Shown here piece after piece: positions 1-13,084 of a stretch of DNA of 64,000 bases; the first letter of the stretch is position 1; each line of letters opens with the position of its first letter. Where the stretch lies: the NCBI GenBank assembly GCA_024138015.1, contig JAMXBB010000003.1, positions 71,650,385 through 71,714,384 on the forward strand, given 5' to 3'. The notes beneath the pieces were generated by a model. It did not search any database. It was not told the DNA's origin and saw nothing but the letters and a program-made list of their open reading frames with translations. Source of the stretch: Lumnitzera littorea. Its lineage: Eukaryota > Streptophyta > Magnoliopsida > Myrtales > Combretaceae. The position numbers were made by a program, and so were the translations under genes.

Positions 1-796
1 GATATTGTTATGTGTATAGATTTTGTAACACTTTAGATAAGACGAAAGGAGAAGGTTATTCTTAATCTTACTAAGGAAGTTTAAAGAATGACAATGTATA
101 ATAACAAAGTACAACTTTATTTGTCAACATCTAGGTAGCATAAGGCCGAGACACTTGTCACAATCTTCTATAGTTAAGCCTAATGTTGGTGAATTAATCA
201 TGGAAGTAGGATTAAAACAAATACATATAATGGCACCTAAAAACACTATTCTTTTAGAGTTGTACGAGTCTGATATAAAGTTTGCTAAGTATATTGTAAT
301 TTCCAATATACAACTAAGTGGTTACTAAAAACAATAATAAAAATTTATTGCTCTCGATTACCATACTAGAGCTTATAAAAATTTTTTGGAAGGATTTTTA
401 GAGTTGTTGGTTTTGAGAGAGAGAGAGAGAGATATGAATGCTAGAAAATTTTAAGAATTCATGCAATAATTATGTGTAAAATATATATATATATATATAT
501 ATACATATTAGCATCATTTCATTAATTATCATAACACTTTAAAAAATTATGATCATTAAATGTACTCTAATTTAAATCATTGGATTGAGTTGCAGCTAAT
601 TTCCTACTCATCCAAACCATTCAATTAAAATAACATAACTCAAGGAATTGAAATAACACATCCATTCAACCTATAGGCAACTTCAACTAACATGAAACAA
701 TGCATCAATCGAAAAACTCATATTTTCTCTCTCCTTTTTGGCTCAAACTTGTTAGGATGTTTCATGCTTGAGTTGATTTCCAATATTTCCAAGACA
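1..796. other. Unassigned A+T-rich flank
   Basis: I see no gene here. The open frames are short, have no recognisable motif and no start context. The stretch contains two microsatellites and ends at the 5-bp target duplication of the next element. It may be host intergenic DNA or an old, unrecognisable transposon. Confidence 0.5.
415..502. repeat. GA and AT microsatellites
   Basis: A (GA)n run occupies 415-432 and an (AT)n run occupies 481-502. Both are simple perfect repeats with about 50 bases of unique DNA between them. Confidence 0.9.
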
Positions 797-801
797 CTAC
801 T

Positions 802-1101
802 TGTTGACTAACAAATTTCATCCCAATGAATGAACACTTGCAAAACGAGAACATAGCTACGGGAGACGCCAGAGAGTGCTTTAATGTAGTTACTCCAATA
901 CCCCTCTTTCCTATAAAAGAGATTATAGAGTAATTATGAGAGTCAAGATATCAAGGAGAGGGTCTCCTTACTTGGAGGTCTTGTTTACTATTTATAGTAG
1001 GTGATTAGATACATGTAAATGAATGGGCCATAGGAGTAGAGCTTAAGTGTTGATATGATCAATTTAAGCTTTCAACCCGTTTACTAAAACTATTATCAAC
1101 A
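802..1101 (-). repeat. 3' LTR of element A
   Basis: It begins TGTTGACTAA and ends ATTATCAACA on the plus strand. It aligns end to end with 5885-6181. A TATA-like box (CTATAAATAG on the minus strand) lies at 988-997. Many substitutions separate the two LTRs, so the insertion is old. Confidence 0.88.
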
Positions 1102-1120
1102 TTTGCCCCCTACTCTTTTT
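1102..1120 (-). other. Polypurine tract of element A
   Basis: On the minus strand this reads AAAAAGAGTAGGGGGCAAA directly before the 3' LTR start TGTTGA. That is the expected position and composition for the plus-strand primer of reverse transcription. It fixes the orientation of the element. Confidence 0.82.
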
Positions 1121-4100
1121 TATGGTGAAGTTGGCAAAGAGAGTATTTAAAGAGGTTGATTTTGTAAGATCTTCGAAAAAGCTTGTAATCTAAGGCCTAA
1201 AAAGGGTAGGATACTTAAAGGAGCAAAGGCTTAAAGAGGCGAAAGGTGGGAGTAGTTAAAGCACCTATAAATATTGGTATGCTTTTAAAAAGCAAAGACT
1301 TAAAGAGGTTAGAGCACTTGAAGAGGTAAGAGCTTGAAGAAGCAAAAGTGCCTAAAGAAGCAAAAGTGCCTAAAGAAGCTAAAAAGGGTGAGATCCCTGA
1401 GAGGCTAAAGTGCCTAAAAACGTGAGAGAGCATGTAGGTCATTTGAGTTCGACATGACCTATGCTAAGTAGAACCGTAAAATTAGCTAGTTGGCTTTTAG
1501 TTCGTTAACATACGGGACTTTGGCTTTATTCACTCATCATCCATGTAAGTTATAAGGCTTTGAGTATTTTAGCCATCACTACTTAATGATTTAGGGTTTT
1601 CAAATAGCTTGTAGTCTATTTATTAGATGGAGTAATAAAGTTTATACTAACTTGTTGTCCATTGTATGTAAGATTTAGAGCTATTGAGGGGTTACTAGTT
1701 AATAAATAATATTTGCATGAGCTCAAAATGAGGAGCATTTCTTTAAACTTGGTCTATCTTCAAGTCTTTGTACCCTTCTCCATAGGAAGTAGAAATTAAG
1801 CCTACGAAGGACTGAATTTGACACACAATCCATGAATCAAGTGTGAATACTAAAATTAAGTCAATGCAAGGTATGAAGTAAAGCACGTATCTTAAAAATA
1901 AGTAACAGATAAATTATAAGTATCAGTAATAAAGTTTTACTCTTTTCACTGGCTTGTTGATGATGGGAGTTGGCGCACAAGTAGAGCTTTCAAGGGCTGT
2001 AGCACTCATTGTAGCTGTTCGGCGTATCTAGTACAGTTTGTCCTCTTGCTCTCGTACGAGTAAAAACTTGTTAGTTATTAAACTAAGCTCGGTTGTGAAA
2101 GAGGTCAGCCACACAGTTCACTGCCGTTCGTCCTCAGAATTTATATCCGATACATTAAGTCAATTGGAGCGCGACCAAAAAAGCTTGTTTTCGGCTTAAA
2201 CACGTCATCTCGTTGCAACTACTCAATAGCTCGAGCGAGAGCTTGGATTTCCATTGATATTTTTATTGATTAATACATCAAGAAGGAAACATGTCGTTGG
2301 GTTTCTTTGACTGCGTCCACCCCTCTAACATCGAGATAGAAACTGTGTGATGAATATATGGGAAAAAATAGCAACAAGAAAGGTGTCTTGAGATTTTTGA
2401 GATCTGGCGAGGTGTATAGGCGAACACATTGCAGAGCAAGTCCTTCAATAGAACCTTAATGAGCCTCTTTTGTGAGCTTGACAATTTTCAGGTGCAAGTG
2501 CTTGGACACTAGTTAGCAATACATTTACTGCATGTTGCCACTTGAAGTGTCGGTGCAATTTCAGCGAAAAGGTCTTTGACAAGCCACAAGTAGAGAATTA
2601 AGGATCATGGTGATCCTCTTCAAATACTACTGGCATCGCGGAGAGCTTAGCATAGAGCCATAGAGCTGCTACCGTGCTCTACTACCTGATTGTAAATCAG
2701 ACCTACTTAGCTTGCAATCATGTTCACAGGTAGCAAACAATTGAAGCTACTTACCCCCTAACTTTTATAGATCTGTTTTTGTCCATCCACGACAATACTC
2801 GATCCGAGCACTTTACTTGCGAGTTCAACGAGGAAAACTTCCGAAGTAGCTCTCCGACCTAAGTTGAAGTAATCAATACTTGTCAAGTGTCAAAACTTGT
2901 GTTGTCTTGGTTGAGTACCAAGAGCAATTTCTTCGACTATGTTTATTTGAATGTCGATCTGCATTTGAGTTAGGCTCCATAGTAGATAGTCTGAGTTAAG
3001 CCCTATCTATGCACAACTTAATGCCGAACAAAGCCATCATGTATTGTTATACGAAGTGACATGTCAATCACTACAAGACAACTTGTATTCAATTTCTAAC
3101 TCAACTTGGATTTTAGATTGTGCTGTAGATAATTTGCTAAGGAATTGCAAGTCTGGATTCGAACAAGTCGTCACTGCTCGATCATCAAAAGTGGATGTGA
3201 GCTCAGTCGCTGTTCACGTTATAATTAAAAGCCTATCCATTGTTGTCATGTCGTCGCATGGAGCTTGGGATCACATATTTGCAATGGAGCTTAGTTAGTG
3301 CGTGGGATTAGCCGGTACAAATGAGCTCGGGAACTTGATAGTACTTGGAAACAGTCGGCATCTCGACTGCTTTGCAAGCCGATAGAAAAGCTCGGCATCC
3401 TTGTCTCACTTTGCGTAAAAATATAACTACTTTTTGCTGGTTCTGTCTTTTTGGCAATACAAATTACTCCGCTCTAAAGTTACTTGGTAGGGGGATGTCA
3501 TGTACACATTTGCCTTGAAACTTTGCTGGGCATTGCAGTTTCAGATAGCTCAGAAGTGTAGCTCGGCATTTCTACCCAAGGATTTGCTTGCCACGTGTTC
3601 CATTATGAGGTCGAGCCCACTTTTGGACTGTTCTCAGAGCCGACAATTGGAGCTGAACTTGGTATCTTGTAGGTAGTCGGCATTCCAGCTGCCATTTGAT
3701 CGGAAAGAAACTCGGACTCGGGCATACGCGTCAATTGCCGCTCTTTATTGATCTCCACATGCCCTGAAGCATCTTATACAAAGTGAGATGCTGTTGCAAT
3801 CATTGTGAGTTAACTTAGCTCTAGAAGTTACAATAGCTCGATAGAGATTTGCATATTAAAGGGAACTCAGCGTGGGTTGGTATGGATGCTCAATTCACTC
3901 GTATATTGAACTCGGCATGTGAGTAGCCAATCAAGATTAATCCATTCATAAAGAACTCATGTCAGGCCGACAAGAACGTGAAAACACAAAAAGTTCGAAT
4001 TTCTCGTAATTTGGCATCTACCTTGGTATTCTCTTCTCGGATTTAGTTTGGAATGCGAAGTTGTAGCTCATGCATGTTCGGATACTCGTTGTTCGATGTG

Positions 4101-4221
4101 AATCGCAGCCTCCATTAGCACGAAGTTTGGCATGGGGCTACTATTATTAGCATAGTATCTCAACAAGGAGCTGGTTGATATTGCGAAGGGCTTAGGAGTG
4201 AGTTTAAACCCGGCGAAATCA

Positions 4222-4500
4222 GACATTCAACATAAGTCATTGCGTAATGTTGAGCTCGACATCATCGGAGTTGAACTCGGACATTCAACACGAGTCAATA
4301 CGTAATGTTGAGCTCAGCATCATTGGAATTGCTCGGCACACTTGGAGTAACTTGGCATCCTTGGGCTTTTCCAGCTCACTTAGAGTAGCTTGGTATATCT
4401 AGAGTAACTCGGAATCCTTGTTTTTCGGCTCACTTGGAGTAACTCGGTATCCTTGGGGTTTTCCGACTCACTTAGAGTAGCTTGGCATGTAGTGCTTAAC
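4222..4500. repeat. Short tandem repeats inside element A
   Basis: A 58-bp unit starting GACATTCAACA occurs at 4222 and again at 4280 with a few differences. It is followed by irregular repeats of about 45-50 bp built on CACTT(A/G)GAGTA(G/A)C and TTGGCAT/TCGGTAT. The phrase CTCGGCAT recurs through 3300-4950. Nothing suggests coding use. Confidence 0.75.
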
Positions 4501-5864
4501 ATTTTGAGTTACTGGAGCTCGATTCTTTTTTTAAAGTTGGCTTCGAAGTGTTCGGCATGTAGTAGCTCGGTAAGTAGTTGCAACTCGACTTGGGGGAGGC
4601 TCCCACCGATTAGTGACTGAACTAATCTTGGGTTGCGTAGTTTGTTGTGTTTTGTTGATCTCGATAAGTTGAGGGTACTGTTATGAGGCTCGCATTTCTA
4701 TTAGCTTGGTGCTTATGTGTTCAAGTTGAGCTGTTTTTGTCAAATGGCACTTAGGAAAGTAGCTCAATACATTGGTCAAACATCTAATCTTCGAATGTGT
4801 TTAGGGGTATTTTGGTGGTACACTAGGTCTTGACCAGAAAATCATGATATCATTCGCCTTGATACGTACTCTTTAAGCCTATCCACTTCGAGTTGGAATT
4901 CAAATGTTTTCTTGGTATCAAGTTGTTGTCATATACAACTCGGCATTATAACTATCCGCTGCTTGGATTCACCCTAGAGTTTGGGCTTCTTTCAACTACT
5001 CGGCATTTAGGATGCCAGGCTTAGCAAGTAGTGGTGGAGCTTGCTCAAGATAAGTTGGCGAGTATGGGGAAAACAAATTAGAGTTCGGCTCGACGAATTG
5101 CATGTTAGTCAGTGTGAAATACGTACACAGCACGACAATCACAATGGTCAAAATTGAGTTAGTTTTAGCGAATAAAATGAACCCCATGAAACTTTCATCG
5201 TTTTCTTTTAAAGGAATAATAGGGAAGTGAGTGTCCTTTTTAAGGATGTGCACTGCGAGGTTGAACTTTCGATCTCCTCCTCAAATCGTGCTCGAATAGA
5301 TCATTCTCCTTTATTTCGTAATCCAGAATGGAGGCTTGTTATTTCGATCATAACACCACCCAACCTAAAGCATCAGGATGACCATTAAGACCAATTAGTT
5401 CATGAAGTTGCAGTGGTTACACTCAAAGATAGCAGTTATGAACCATATAATAATGATTATGAACCATAAAAATGGAATCACAACTACTCAAAGGTATCCA
5501 GGCGCATGAGGAAGACAGTTTTGAGCCATGAAAATGTAGAATGGCAGTGGTTACATCTTCATAGGAAATTCCCATTAGGTTTCTTTCCTTTCGGTTTCAT
5601 GCATCTCGCAAAGTTGGTTGTAACATGGTACGTCAACTTGAAAATATAGCCAAACAATCCAAGTCTAAAGTGAAAACGCATGAAGTCGTAGTTCTTTGAT
5701 AAATTGCGAATAGGTATAACCATTCACTGAGAGGAGATCCAACTTAGGACTATTAGAATATTTAGAAAAGTCATTCGTGGGACGAAGCACTATTGAATTC
5801 TACAATTTCAAAAATTCAGTTCTAAGCTGCAATAGTCAATTACACTCTCCTTTTTCTTTGTCAT

Positions 5865-5882
5865 TTCCCATAAACGACACCA
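5865..5882 (-). other. Primer binding site of element A
   Basis: The minus strand reads TGGTGTCGTTTATGGGAA two bases inside the right LTR. This resembles the TGGCGCCGTCTGTGGGAA type of PBS used by Tat/Retand elements, with C-to-T and G-to-A changes. Confidence 0.7.
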
Positions 5883-5884
5883 AT

Positions 5885-6181
5885 TGTTAACTATCAGGTT
5901 TTGTCCCAATGAATGAACACTTGCAAAATGAAAACATGGTTATGACTTTCCAACATGACCACTCCGATGCGTAAGTCTACCCTCTTTCTCCTGTAAAAGA
6001 GATTGTAGAGTGATTATAAGAGTTAAGATATTAAGGAGAGAGTCCACTTACTTAGGGGTTTTGTCTAGTATTTATAATAGGTAATTGGATACATATACAT
6101 AGAGAAGCTATAGAAGTCGGGTTTAAGTCTCGATATGATCAATTTAGGCCTTCGGCCTGTTTACTAAAATTACTATCAACA
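5885..6181 (-). repeat. 5' LTR of element A
   Basis: It starts TGTTAACTAT and ends ACTATCAACA. It is homologous over its full length to 802-1101, including the TATA-like box at about 6069-6077. Confidence 0.88.
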
Positions 6182-6186
6182 TTACT

Positions 6187-9173
6187 CATATTATTTAAAG
6201 TTCATTTACATAATTGGAAATTTATTAAATATTCCTTAACTAGATTTCCAAAATAAATTAGTTCTTTTTTATTGTGATTTTATGTGATGTAAATAGATTT
6301 AGTGTGATTAGCATGATCTATGAGTAACTGTAAAGGATAGCGAATGAGGTACATTTTTTAATCCTTACTGTTGTTGTTCGATTTTGTGTTTAAGAACATA
6401 TCTCAGTGATCTATGGTGATAATTTGATAGAATGGATCAAGTTTGGTAAAATTTAGAGGTATAAGAGGGATTGCAATCAAATCAAAGTGGATTAGAGGAG
6501 TTAAATGCTGAGGAAGGATAAGAGATTAATGAATAAGAGGATCACGAGTAAGATCATGGGCATAATCTTACTTGTGAACCCCTTGGCATGGATTTCATTT
6601 AGAGTGTAAAACGAGGAAATTAGGTCAAGGATGATCACAACCATGATCACAAGTGTAAACCTCAGGCATATCTAATGGTTTGAGTTTAAAGAAAGATCAC
6701 AGACATGATACACAAGCATGATCTTGTTTCTTCCCTTTTCCTCTTATTTCTCATTTCTCACCCTCTTAAACCTTTACCTAATCTATTCTAAACAAGTTAA
6801 CAAGTCTAAGTCGATAATAAAGCTAATACCAAGGCCTAAGAACAAGTAAGACAAGTAAGCAAAAGACTTACTTAAGAATAAGTAACTTAAGAACGAAATC
6901 TAAAAGAAGTTATTCTTATGTATACTTCAGGTCATGACATTGAAAAGACCCTCCAATTTGATATTTCTAATTATTTTCAAGACATCGGTACATAAAACCT
7001 TTGATTGTTACTTGTGTATGTATAGCATAACTATTATTGAACCTACTTAGCCAATATTTGGCTAAGTTTTTGGATGTTGCTTATGTTTAGCGGGGTTCAA
7101 GAGATCATAGTACAAGTGTTTCTAAAGTGGCACCTTAATGATCTTTAGGCGATGCTATCCCTAATGGAGTTACCCTTGGAAATAATCTAAGGTAAATAAT
7201 ATTGATGTACAATGGTTGCAATACTAGTATCCCAGAATCAATTAAATTAGGTGGCATCTAGGGTCATAATACTAGTATCCTAGTACCTATTTAAATGAAG
7301 GCTATAGTGCTAATGTCCCAACCTAACAACTATAAAGTAGAGTCATGAGTTACACTAAGTCTAAGGTTAGTTGCAAATAATTCTAAACTGTGTTATTTGT
7401 TGGCTAATGAAAGATGATTAAATGGCTTGTTTGTTATTGTTGCTGCATAAATGTATATGTTATCATGTATGTGATGTAGTGCATACATATGTGTTTGACA
7501 ATTTCCATACTGAACTTTAGCTCAACCCTTTCTATTTCTCAAGTGCAAGTACTTATTATGAAATTATAGAAATTATTGAGTTTGAAAACTTTCACCAAAA
7601 CTACCTAGATAAGAGAGTAGCAATTAGGATTCCAATTATGAGATTAACTTTATAGTAAGATGGTTAGAGTATAATTTATATTAAAATCTCTTGTTCATGG
7701 ACTTAAGGAAAATTATGCAATTGTTATTCTATTTACATTTAGAGAATTAAATTATTTTAAATTAATTGGGGATTAACATATTTATTTTCGAGTTTTAGTT
7801 AAATGTTTATACCTAATGTGTTAACAGATGTTAGGAACACATAACGGTCTATAGCATCCCTAAGTTTAAGAGCATTATAAACAAAAGTGGTATCAGAGTT
7901 TAGATTTATATTCTATAGGGATCGTAGGAAAGTGATTTGCAAAACAATGAGATGGTAAGAGGGGTAGATAAGGGTTAAGTGTTTTTCCCTTTAATGATCA
8001 CATTGCTAGTATTTCGTTCCCGTAGATTGATAAGGAATTTTATTTCCATGGTTATTATTAGATATTATGAGTTATACTGAAGATTTTTCCTCTTATTATA
8101 TTTATATTTAGAGATAGCAGATAATGATAAGAAAATTAAATCATTTAGCAAGGAGTAAATAGGTGCATATAACTAAACATGTGCAAGGATCGATTCCAAA
8201 CCATGAATCAACTTAGAACTAACCTAAAGAGCTGTTGGATTGGCTTGACCAACATGAGCAGGCTCGAACCAATCTTTAAATCGTTGGATCATAAGGGGCC
8301 AAGCTGTTTAGCCTTCTAAACCCATAGAGCTGGTGAGTCAACCTGCCCAAACCATTAATTAAAAAAGAAAAAGAAACAAAATTAGTAAGTTTTGAATTAG
8401 CTTTTGCGTTTGTCATATAATATTCTATTCCTTTTCCTAATTCCCACTTCCTCTTTCTCCTTTTCCTCTTCAAAAACACCAACACACACAAAATCACATG
8501 TCCCATTCCATTATTTACATTGAGAATTCCAATTTCCATAAGTACAATGCACAATGTTAGAAATCTACTTTCACTTTCACAACACAACATTCAAACAAAA
8601 GAAATGAGGTATGTGTATGTGAATGAAATAACTGATAGTAGATGCTCAAGCTCAATCTTAGCGTATTTTGTGTTGAGAAATTTTCAATTTGCAAGCACTA
8701 AATTCAAACTTTAAGCTCCATCATAGAACAAAAAAGTTTTGAAACATTAAAAATTTAAATGCACTACATGCATAGCAAAAGTTTCATATAAATTGGCATG
8801 CAAACTTAGAAATACTCCTTCACAAAATCTTCTAATTTCATTCATATAAGCTCTCTGTCTATATTCAATATCTTTTGTCCACACTTAGCTCTCATTCTAA
8901 AGCTATATTTTGCTCATTTCAATCTTCTTGTTTCTGATATTCTAGTTCATTTAAGTAACTATGATTCTATTGTTTAAAAACTAATTCCTATTTTCAATGT
9001 AACCAACTTATGTAGTATCTACAATCTTTTTATTTCACTCAATTTTTTTTGTTACCTTCAATAGGAATTTTTTCACATGTAAATTTTTTTCTTGTTTAGT
9101 GATAATAATTAAAATATCTCCATGGATCATTTCTTTTGACATTCCTTTTCTGGAAAGAAGCAAACTTCCTCAT
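6187..9173. other. Unassigned region with LTR-like remnants
   Basis: No gene is visible in about 3 kb. The part up to about 7883 may be a decayed LTR because a tRNA-Met-type PBS follows it. Near 7214-7322 a phrase AATACTAGTATCC repeats twice at about 48-bp spacing, with a third degenerate copy. The remainder (7930-9173) has only short shadow frames and ends at the target duplication of element B. Confidence 0.4.
7888..7905 (+). other. Primer-binding-site-like motif, tRNA-Met type
   Basis: TGGTATCAGAGTTTAG follows an ...AACA end by four bases. This is the usual PBS of many plant gypsy and copia elements. No gag follows and no partner LTR was found, so it is probably a truncated remnant. Confidence 0.5.
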
Positions 9174-9178
9174 CATGC

Positions 9179-10565
9179 TAATAAAGGCATATTATACTCA
9201 TATTTTAGAGTAAGAATTAGATAGAATTATTATTGATTTTACATAAATAATTAAGAAATGGTACTTACGTATTTTTATTTGGATATTTCAAGTCTTAGAG
9301 GATTTAGAGTGGAAATACGATTAATTTAGAAGAGTTTTACATAACTGAACGAAGCCTGAATCGATCTACGACACCATAGAATTGAAGGCAACTGGCCTAC
9401 ACTCTACACCGACGGCTTTGGTACTCTACACCACCAGCTTTCAATAAAAAAGATCCATTCAATAGACAACCTTAGTTTTCTCTATAAATAGACATGTGAT
9501 TGATATTTTAAACGGAATTTTTACATCTTTTTTTGTCCTATAGAGTTTTAGATATGGTTAGGAGATAGTTTTGAAAAGTTTTTTTTTTTTTATATTTCAT
9601 GGATCATTAAGAAAACTTTGCTATTGCTGTGGAGATCATCCTTGGAGTTTGCAATTGAAGTTTAATTCATCATAATTACACAATTGGTGATTTCTATTCT
9701 ATTACTATTTATGCAATTCTATGATTTGTTCTTATTTCCAATTGTGAACTTCTTTGCAAATTCAATTGTTATATGTGCTTTTATTTTAATTTCCATGACT
9801 TGCTAGGTTTTAATTGTGGGAAATTTATGAAACCCTTAATAGTTGAGATGATAATTGTAGTTATGTTGTAAGGTTAATAGATATGCGAATAATTCATGAT
9901 TGCAATTATAATTTTCTATTGCTTATAGTTGTTAGAAACACTATTGATACGGGAGTTGATATAACATTTGTAAGAAATTCTTGATTAAACTGGTTAGCTA
10001 ATGCGGGAGCGACGTTAATTAGATTAGTTAGAAATTATCTAAGGATTAATACAATGTCTCGAGTTAATTATTTGCTAAGACATTAAGGATAATTGATTTA
10101 GAGCATTAGTCAATCATAACATTGGGAGATGTATGATTATGATTTAGAGTCCACTATTGATTGGAGATACGGAAGATAATCGATTAATTAGAGGTTAAGT
10201 CCTTAAGTTTTAAGGCATGATAAATTCACTTGAATGACGGTATAGCTATTTATCTATATAACGTGATGGCAATTTGATTTGCATAATTAAGATGGATTTT
10301 GTTTTTCCTACATTCTCAATTGATTGCTTTGTTTTAGAAATATTCTCGTAATTTTCTCTTTGACAATTTTAAGGTAATTATTAGAATAGTTAATTTACAA
10401 TTCAAATTTTAATTGCCTAAATATTAATACGAGCTATCATAGCTTTAGTAATTTCATAGTTTTCGAGGGATCGATTGCCTTACTTTTTCTTTATTACTTG
10501 ATTTCGACCTAGTATACTTACTGGAGTATTCGCTATAATTTTATATATCTATTTTGAGCGGATCA
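9179..10565 (+). repeat. 5' LTR of element B
   Basis: It aligns over its length with 17607-19014. It ends ...GAGCGGATCA six bases before the PBS. The terminal TG has become TA. A CTATAAATAG TATA-like box lies near 9480-9490. Confidence 0.92.
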
Positions 10566-10571
10566 AGCTTT

Positions 10572-10590
10572 TGGTGCCGTTGCCGGGGAC
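10572..10590 (+). other. Primer binding site of element B
   Basis: TGGTGCCGTTGCCGGGGAC is one base away from the PBS typical of Athila elements (TGGCGCCGTTGCCGGGGA). It sits six bases after the 5' LTR. Confidence 0.9.
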
Positions 10591-10787
10591 TAGAGATATT
10601 AAACCTATTAGTTCTGTTGGTAATTTAGGTGCACTTTAAGACGTGTGTTATTTCTTGTCCTCTTTGTAAGTGTTTTATGCACAAGAGTAGAAGTGTTGAA
10701 ATTTTACCAATAGATTTTGAAATAAAGTGCACCTTGCATTAATTGAGGAGAGAGAACAAAAGAAGGAGTGAAGTATAAGAAGTTGAG

Positions 10788-12330
10788 ATGGCAAGCAATG
10801 AGAATGACAATCAAATATAAGGTGTCCCTCGAGCACTTCGGGACAACACAATACCTATTGTTATGGGGTCTACCATAAGGAGGCTTACCATTCAGGCTAA
10901 CAACTTTAAACTGAAACCATCCCTTATTCAAATGGTTCAGACAAATCAGTTTGGAGGATATCTAAATGAGAGTTCTGACAAGCATATTGTAGGATTCCTC
11001 CAATATTGCAATACAGTGAAGATGAAAAGTGTTACAGACAAGATTATCAGATTACAACTCTTTTCCTTTTCACTAAGGGATAAAGGTAGAGCTTAGTTCC
11101 ATTCATTGCCACAAGAGTCTATTACCACCTGGGCTGACCTCTCATAAAAGTTTCTAAGGAGATTTTTCCCACCAACTAGGACTGCAAAACTGAGAAACAA
11201 TATCACCAACTTTACCAAGTTTAGTAGTGAGTCACTTTATGAGGCATGTGAGAGATTCAAGGAGTCAATTAAAAAATGCCCATATCATGGCTTGCTAGAT
11301 AGTCTCCTGATTGAGATTTTCTATCTCAGTCTGAATGAGACATTGAGGTCTTTAGCAGATGTTACAGTTAGAGGTACTCTAATGGGCAAGACTTATAATG
11401 AAGCAAGTGCATTGATAGAAGAGATAGCCTCCAGTGCACATAATTGGCAAAACAAGAGAAGCAAGTCAAGAGTGGCATCGGTCAATGACAGTGACACTAT
11501 GTCTCAATTAACAACTCAGATTTCACTCTCACTACGCAAGTAAGTAAACTCACCACAGCATAGTCTTTTCATGCTAATCCTATTGCTTTTTGTAAGTTAT
11601 GTTTAGGACCACATTCGACTCTTGAATGCCTATTTAGGAATTCCTTAGCTTCAACTAGTAGAGAACAGGTGAACTTTGTCAACAATTTTCAACGAGGTAA
11701 TCAAAGACCATATTCAAACACATACAATCCAGAGTGGCATAATCATCCAAATTTCTCATGGAGGAATGAGAATAATGCATTTGAACCACCACCTGGATTC
11801 CAGAAGCAGGATCCTGCTTAGAATGCTCCACCTCAGTAAAACTAGTATAGTGTGGAAGAGCTTATATTGAGCTATATGCAAAAAATTGACACCATGTTAT
11901 AGAATCAATAGGCAACTATTTGGAATTTAGAGAATCGGATTAGTTAAATCTCTCAGCAGTTGAGCAATAGACCATCAGGGTTTTTACCCAGCAATACCGA
12001 AGAGAATCCCAAAGGTATCAATGCTATTATGTTGAGGAATGGAAAGGAAGCTGAAATAGTTGATAGATAAGTTGAAGAAAAGGAGGAGAATCCAAAGAAA
12101 CGAAAAGGGAAGTAGGTGGTAGAGGAACCATAGCAGAAGTCACCAAAAGTGACACTGTATGTTCCTCATGTCCCTTTCCCAAGAAGACTGAAGCAATAGT
12201 AGTTAGATGCCCATTTCGCTAAATTCCTAAATGTTTTCAAGAAGCTATAAATCAACATTCCTTTTGCTGAGGCACTTCAATAGATGCCTTCCTATGCTAG
12301 ATTCATGAAGGATTTACTCACCTAGAAGAG
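10788..12330 (+). pseudogene. gag: gag remnant, Athila type
   Basis: The likely start is the ATG at 10788, which opens MASNEND. The reading continues in one frame, through in-frame stops, to about 11543. The capsid core is recognisable: QANNF, then MVQ.NQFGG, FSLRDK.RA, and RFFPP.RTAKLRN. The nucleocapsid knuckle CKLCLGPHSTLEC (11591-11629; CX2CX3HX4C, the Athila spacing) lies in another frame, so a frameshift occurs between 11543 and 11591. Several stops are TAG or TAA where Gln or Trp is expected, such as TAA at 10818 and TAG after residue 102. In life the protein would form the cytoplasmic particle that packages element RNA. Confidence 0.88.
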
Positions 12331-12429
12331 AAAGATTGATGGGAACGAACCTACGATGCTTATAAGGGAGTGCTCTATGATATTCTAGAAAAATTTGTCT
12401 AGCTTACCAAGAAAACAAAGAGATCAGGG

Positions 12430-12750
12430 TAGTTTCACTGTTCCTTGTACTCTAGGAAATTTTCATTTTGATAAAGTTTTTATTGATTTAGGTGCGAGGG
12501 AGATTGCAAGAAGACCCACATTACCTTACAACTTGTTGATAAGAGTATCAAATACCCAAGGGGAATTGTAGAGAATGTCTTAGTTAAGGTGGAAAAATTC
12601 ATTTTCCCAATTGACTTTATAATCGTATAAATGGAGGAAGACAAAAAGGTACCCATGATCCTTGGTAGATCGTTTCTTACAACAGGTAAGGCGTTAATAG
12701 ACGTGAAACAAGGTAAGCTTACTTTAAGAGTTATAAACAATCGAGTAACT
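12430..12750 (+). pseudogene. pol: Aspartic protease remnant of element B
   Basis: The catalytic loop reads IDLGA, with the Asp codon at 12485-12487. DLGA instead of D(T/S)GA is usual in Athila. Downstream, ILGRSFLTT and ALIDVKQGK (from about 12658) form the C-terminal half of the fold in a different frame, so a frameshift lies just after the active site. The 126-codon frame at 12631-13011 carries this half plus an acidic linker into RT. The enzyme would cut the Gag-Pol precursor. Confidence 0.85.
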
Positions 12751-13084
12751 TTTAATGTTTATGAAGCCATAAAGCAATTTGATTATTGTAAATCCTGTTA
12801 TACTATTGATATTATTGATGAGATTACCTTTGAGTCCATAGAAGAGAAAGTAGGATTAGATACCATGGAATCAATTCTTAAGGATCTAGATGATTGGAGT
12901 GATGATGACGAACCTAAGGAAGAACCCATGGAACAGGTGTTAGAAATTAGAGCTCAATACTATGAGGAGTTAAGATCCAATCCTATCATTAACACTACCT
13001 TCGGTGCTTAAACTTAAACCATTACCTAGTCATTTAAAACATGCTTATCTTGGAATAGATGATACTTTACCAATAATTATCTCC

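Larger units (their letters stand above)
802..6181 (-). mobile_element. Tat-like non-autonomous LTR retrotransposon (element A)
   Basis: A 5.38-kb element read right to left. It has paired LTRs of about 300 bp with TG/CA ends, a primer binding site at the inner edge of the right LTR, and a G-rich polypurine tract at the inner edge of the left LTR. The outer flanks are CTACT (797-801) and TTACT (6182-6186), a 5-bp target duplication with one transition. The 4.8-kb interior has no recognisable gag or pol. Its longest minus-strand frame (4996-5253, 85 codons) matches nothing I know. Lack of coding between complete cis signals fits a LARD-type element that borrows proteins from a Tat/Retand-type relative. 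Lineage is inferred from the PBS type only. Confidence 0.85.

Noticed and set aside
1215..1442. Leu/Ser/Phe-rich minus-strand frame of 75 codons in element A as a membrane protein.
   Set aside because: It is produced by short AAAGAGGC/GCTTAAAG-type repeats on the plus strand, lies next to the PPT and has no homologue I recognise.
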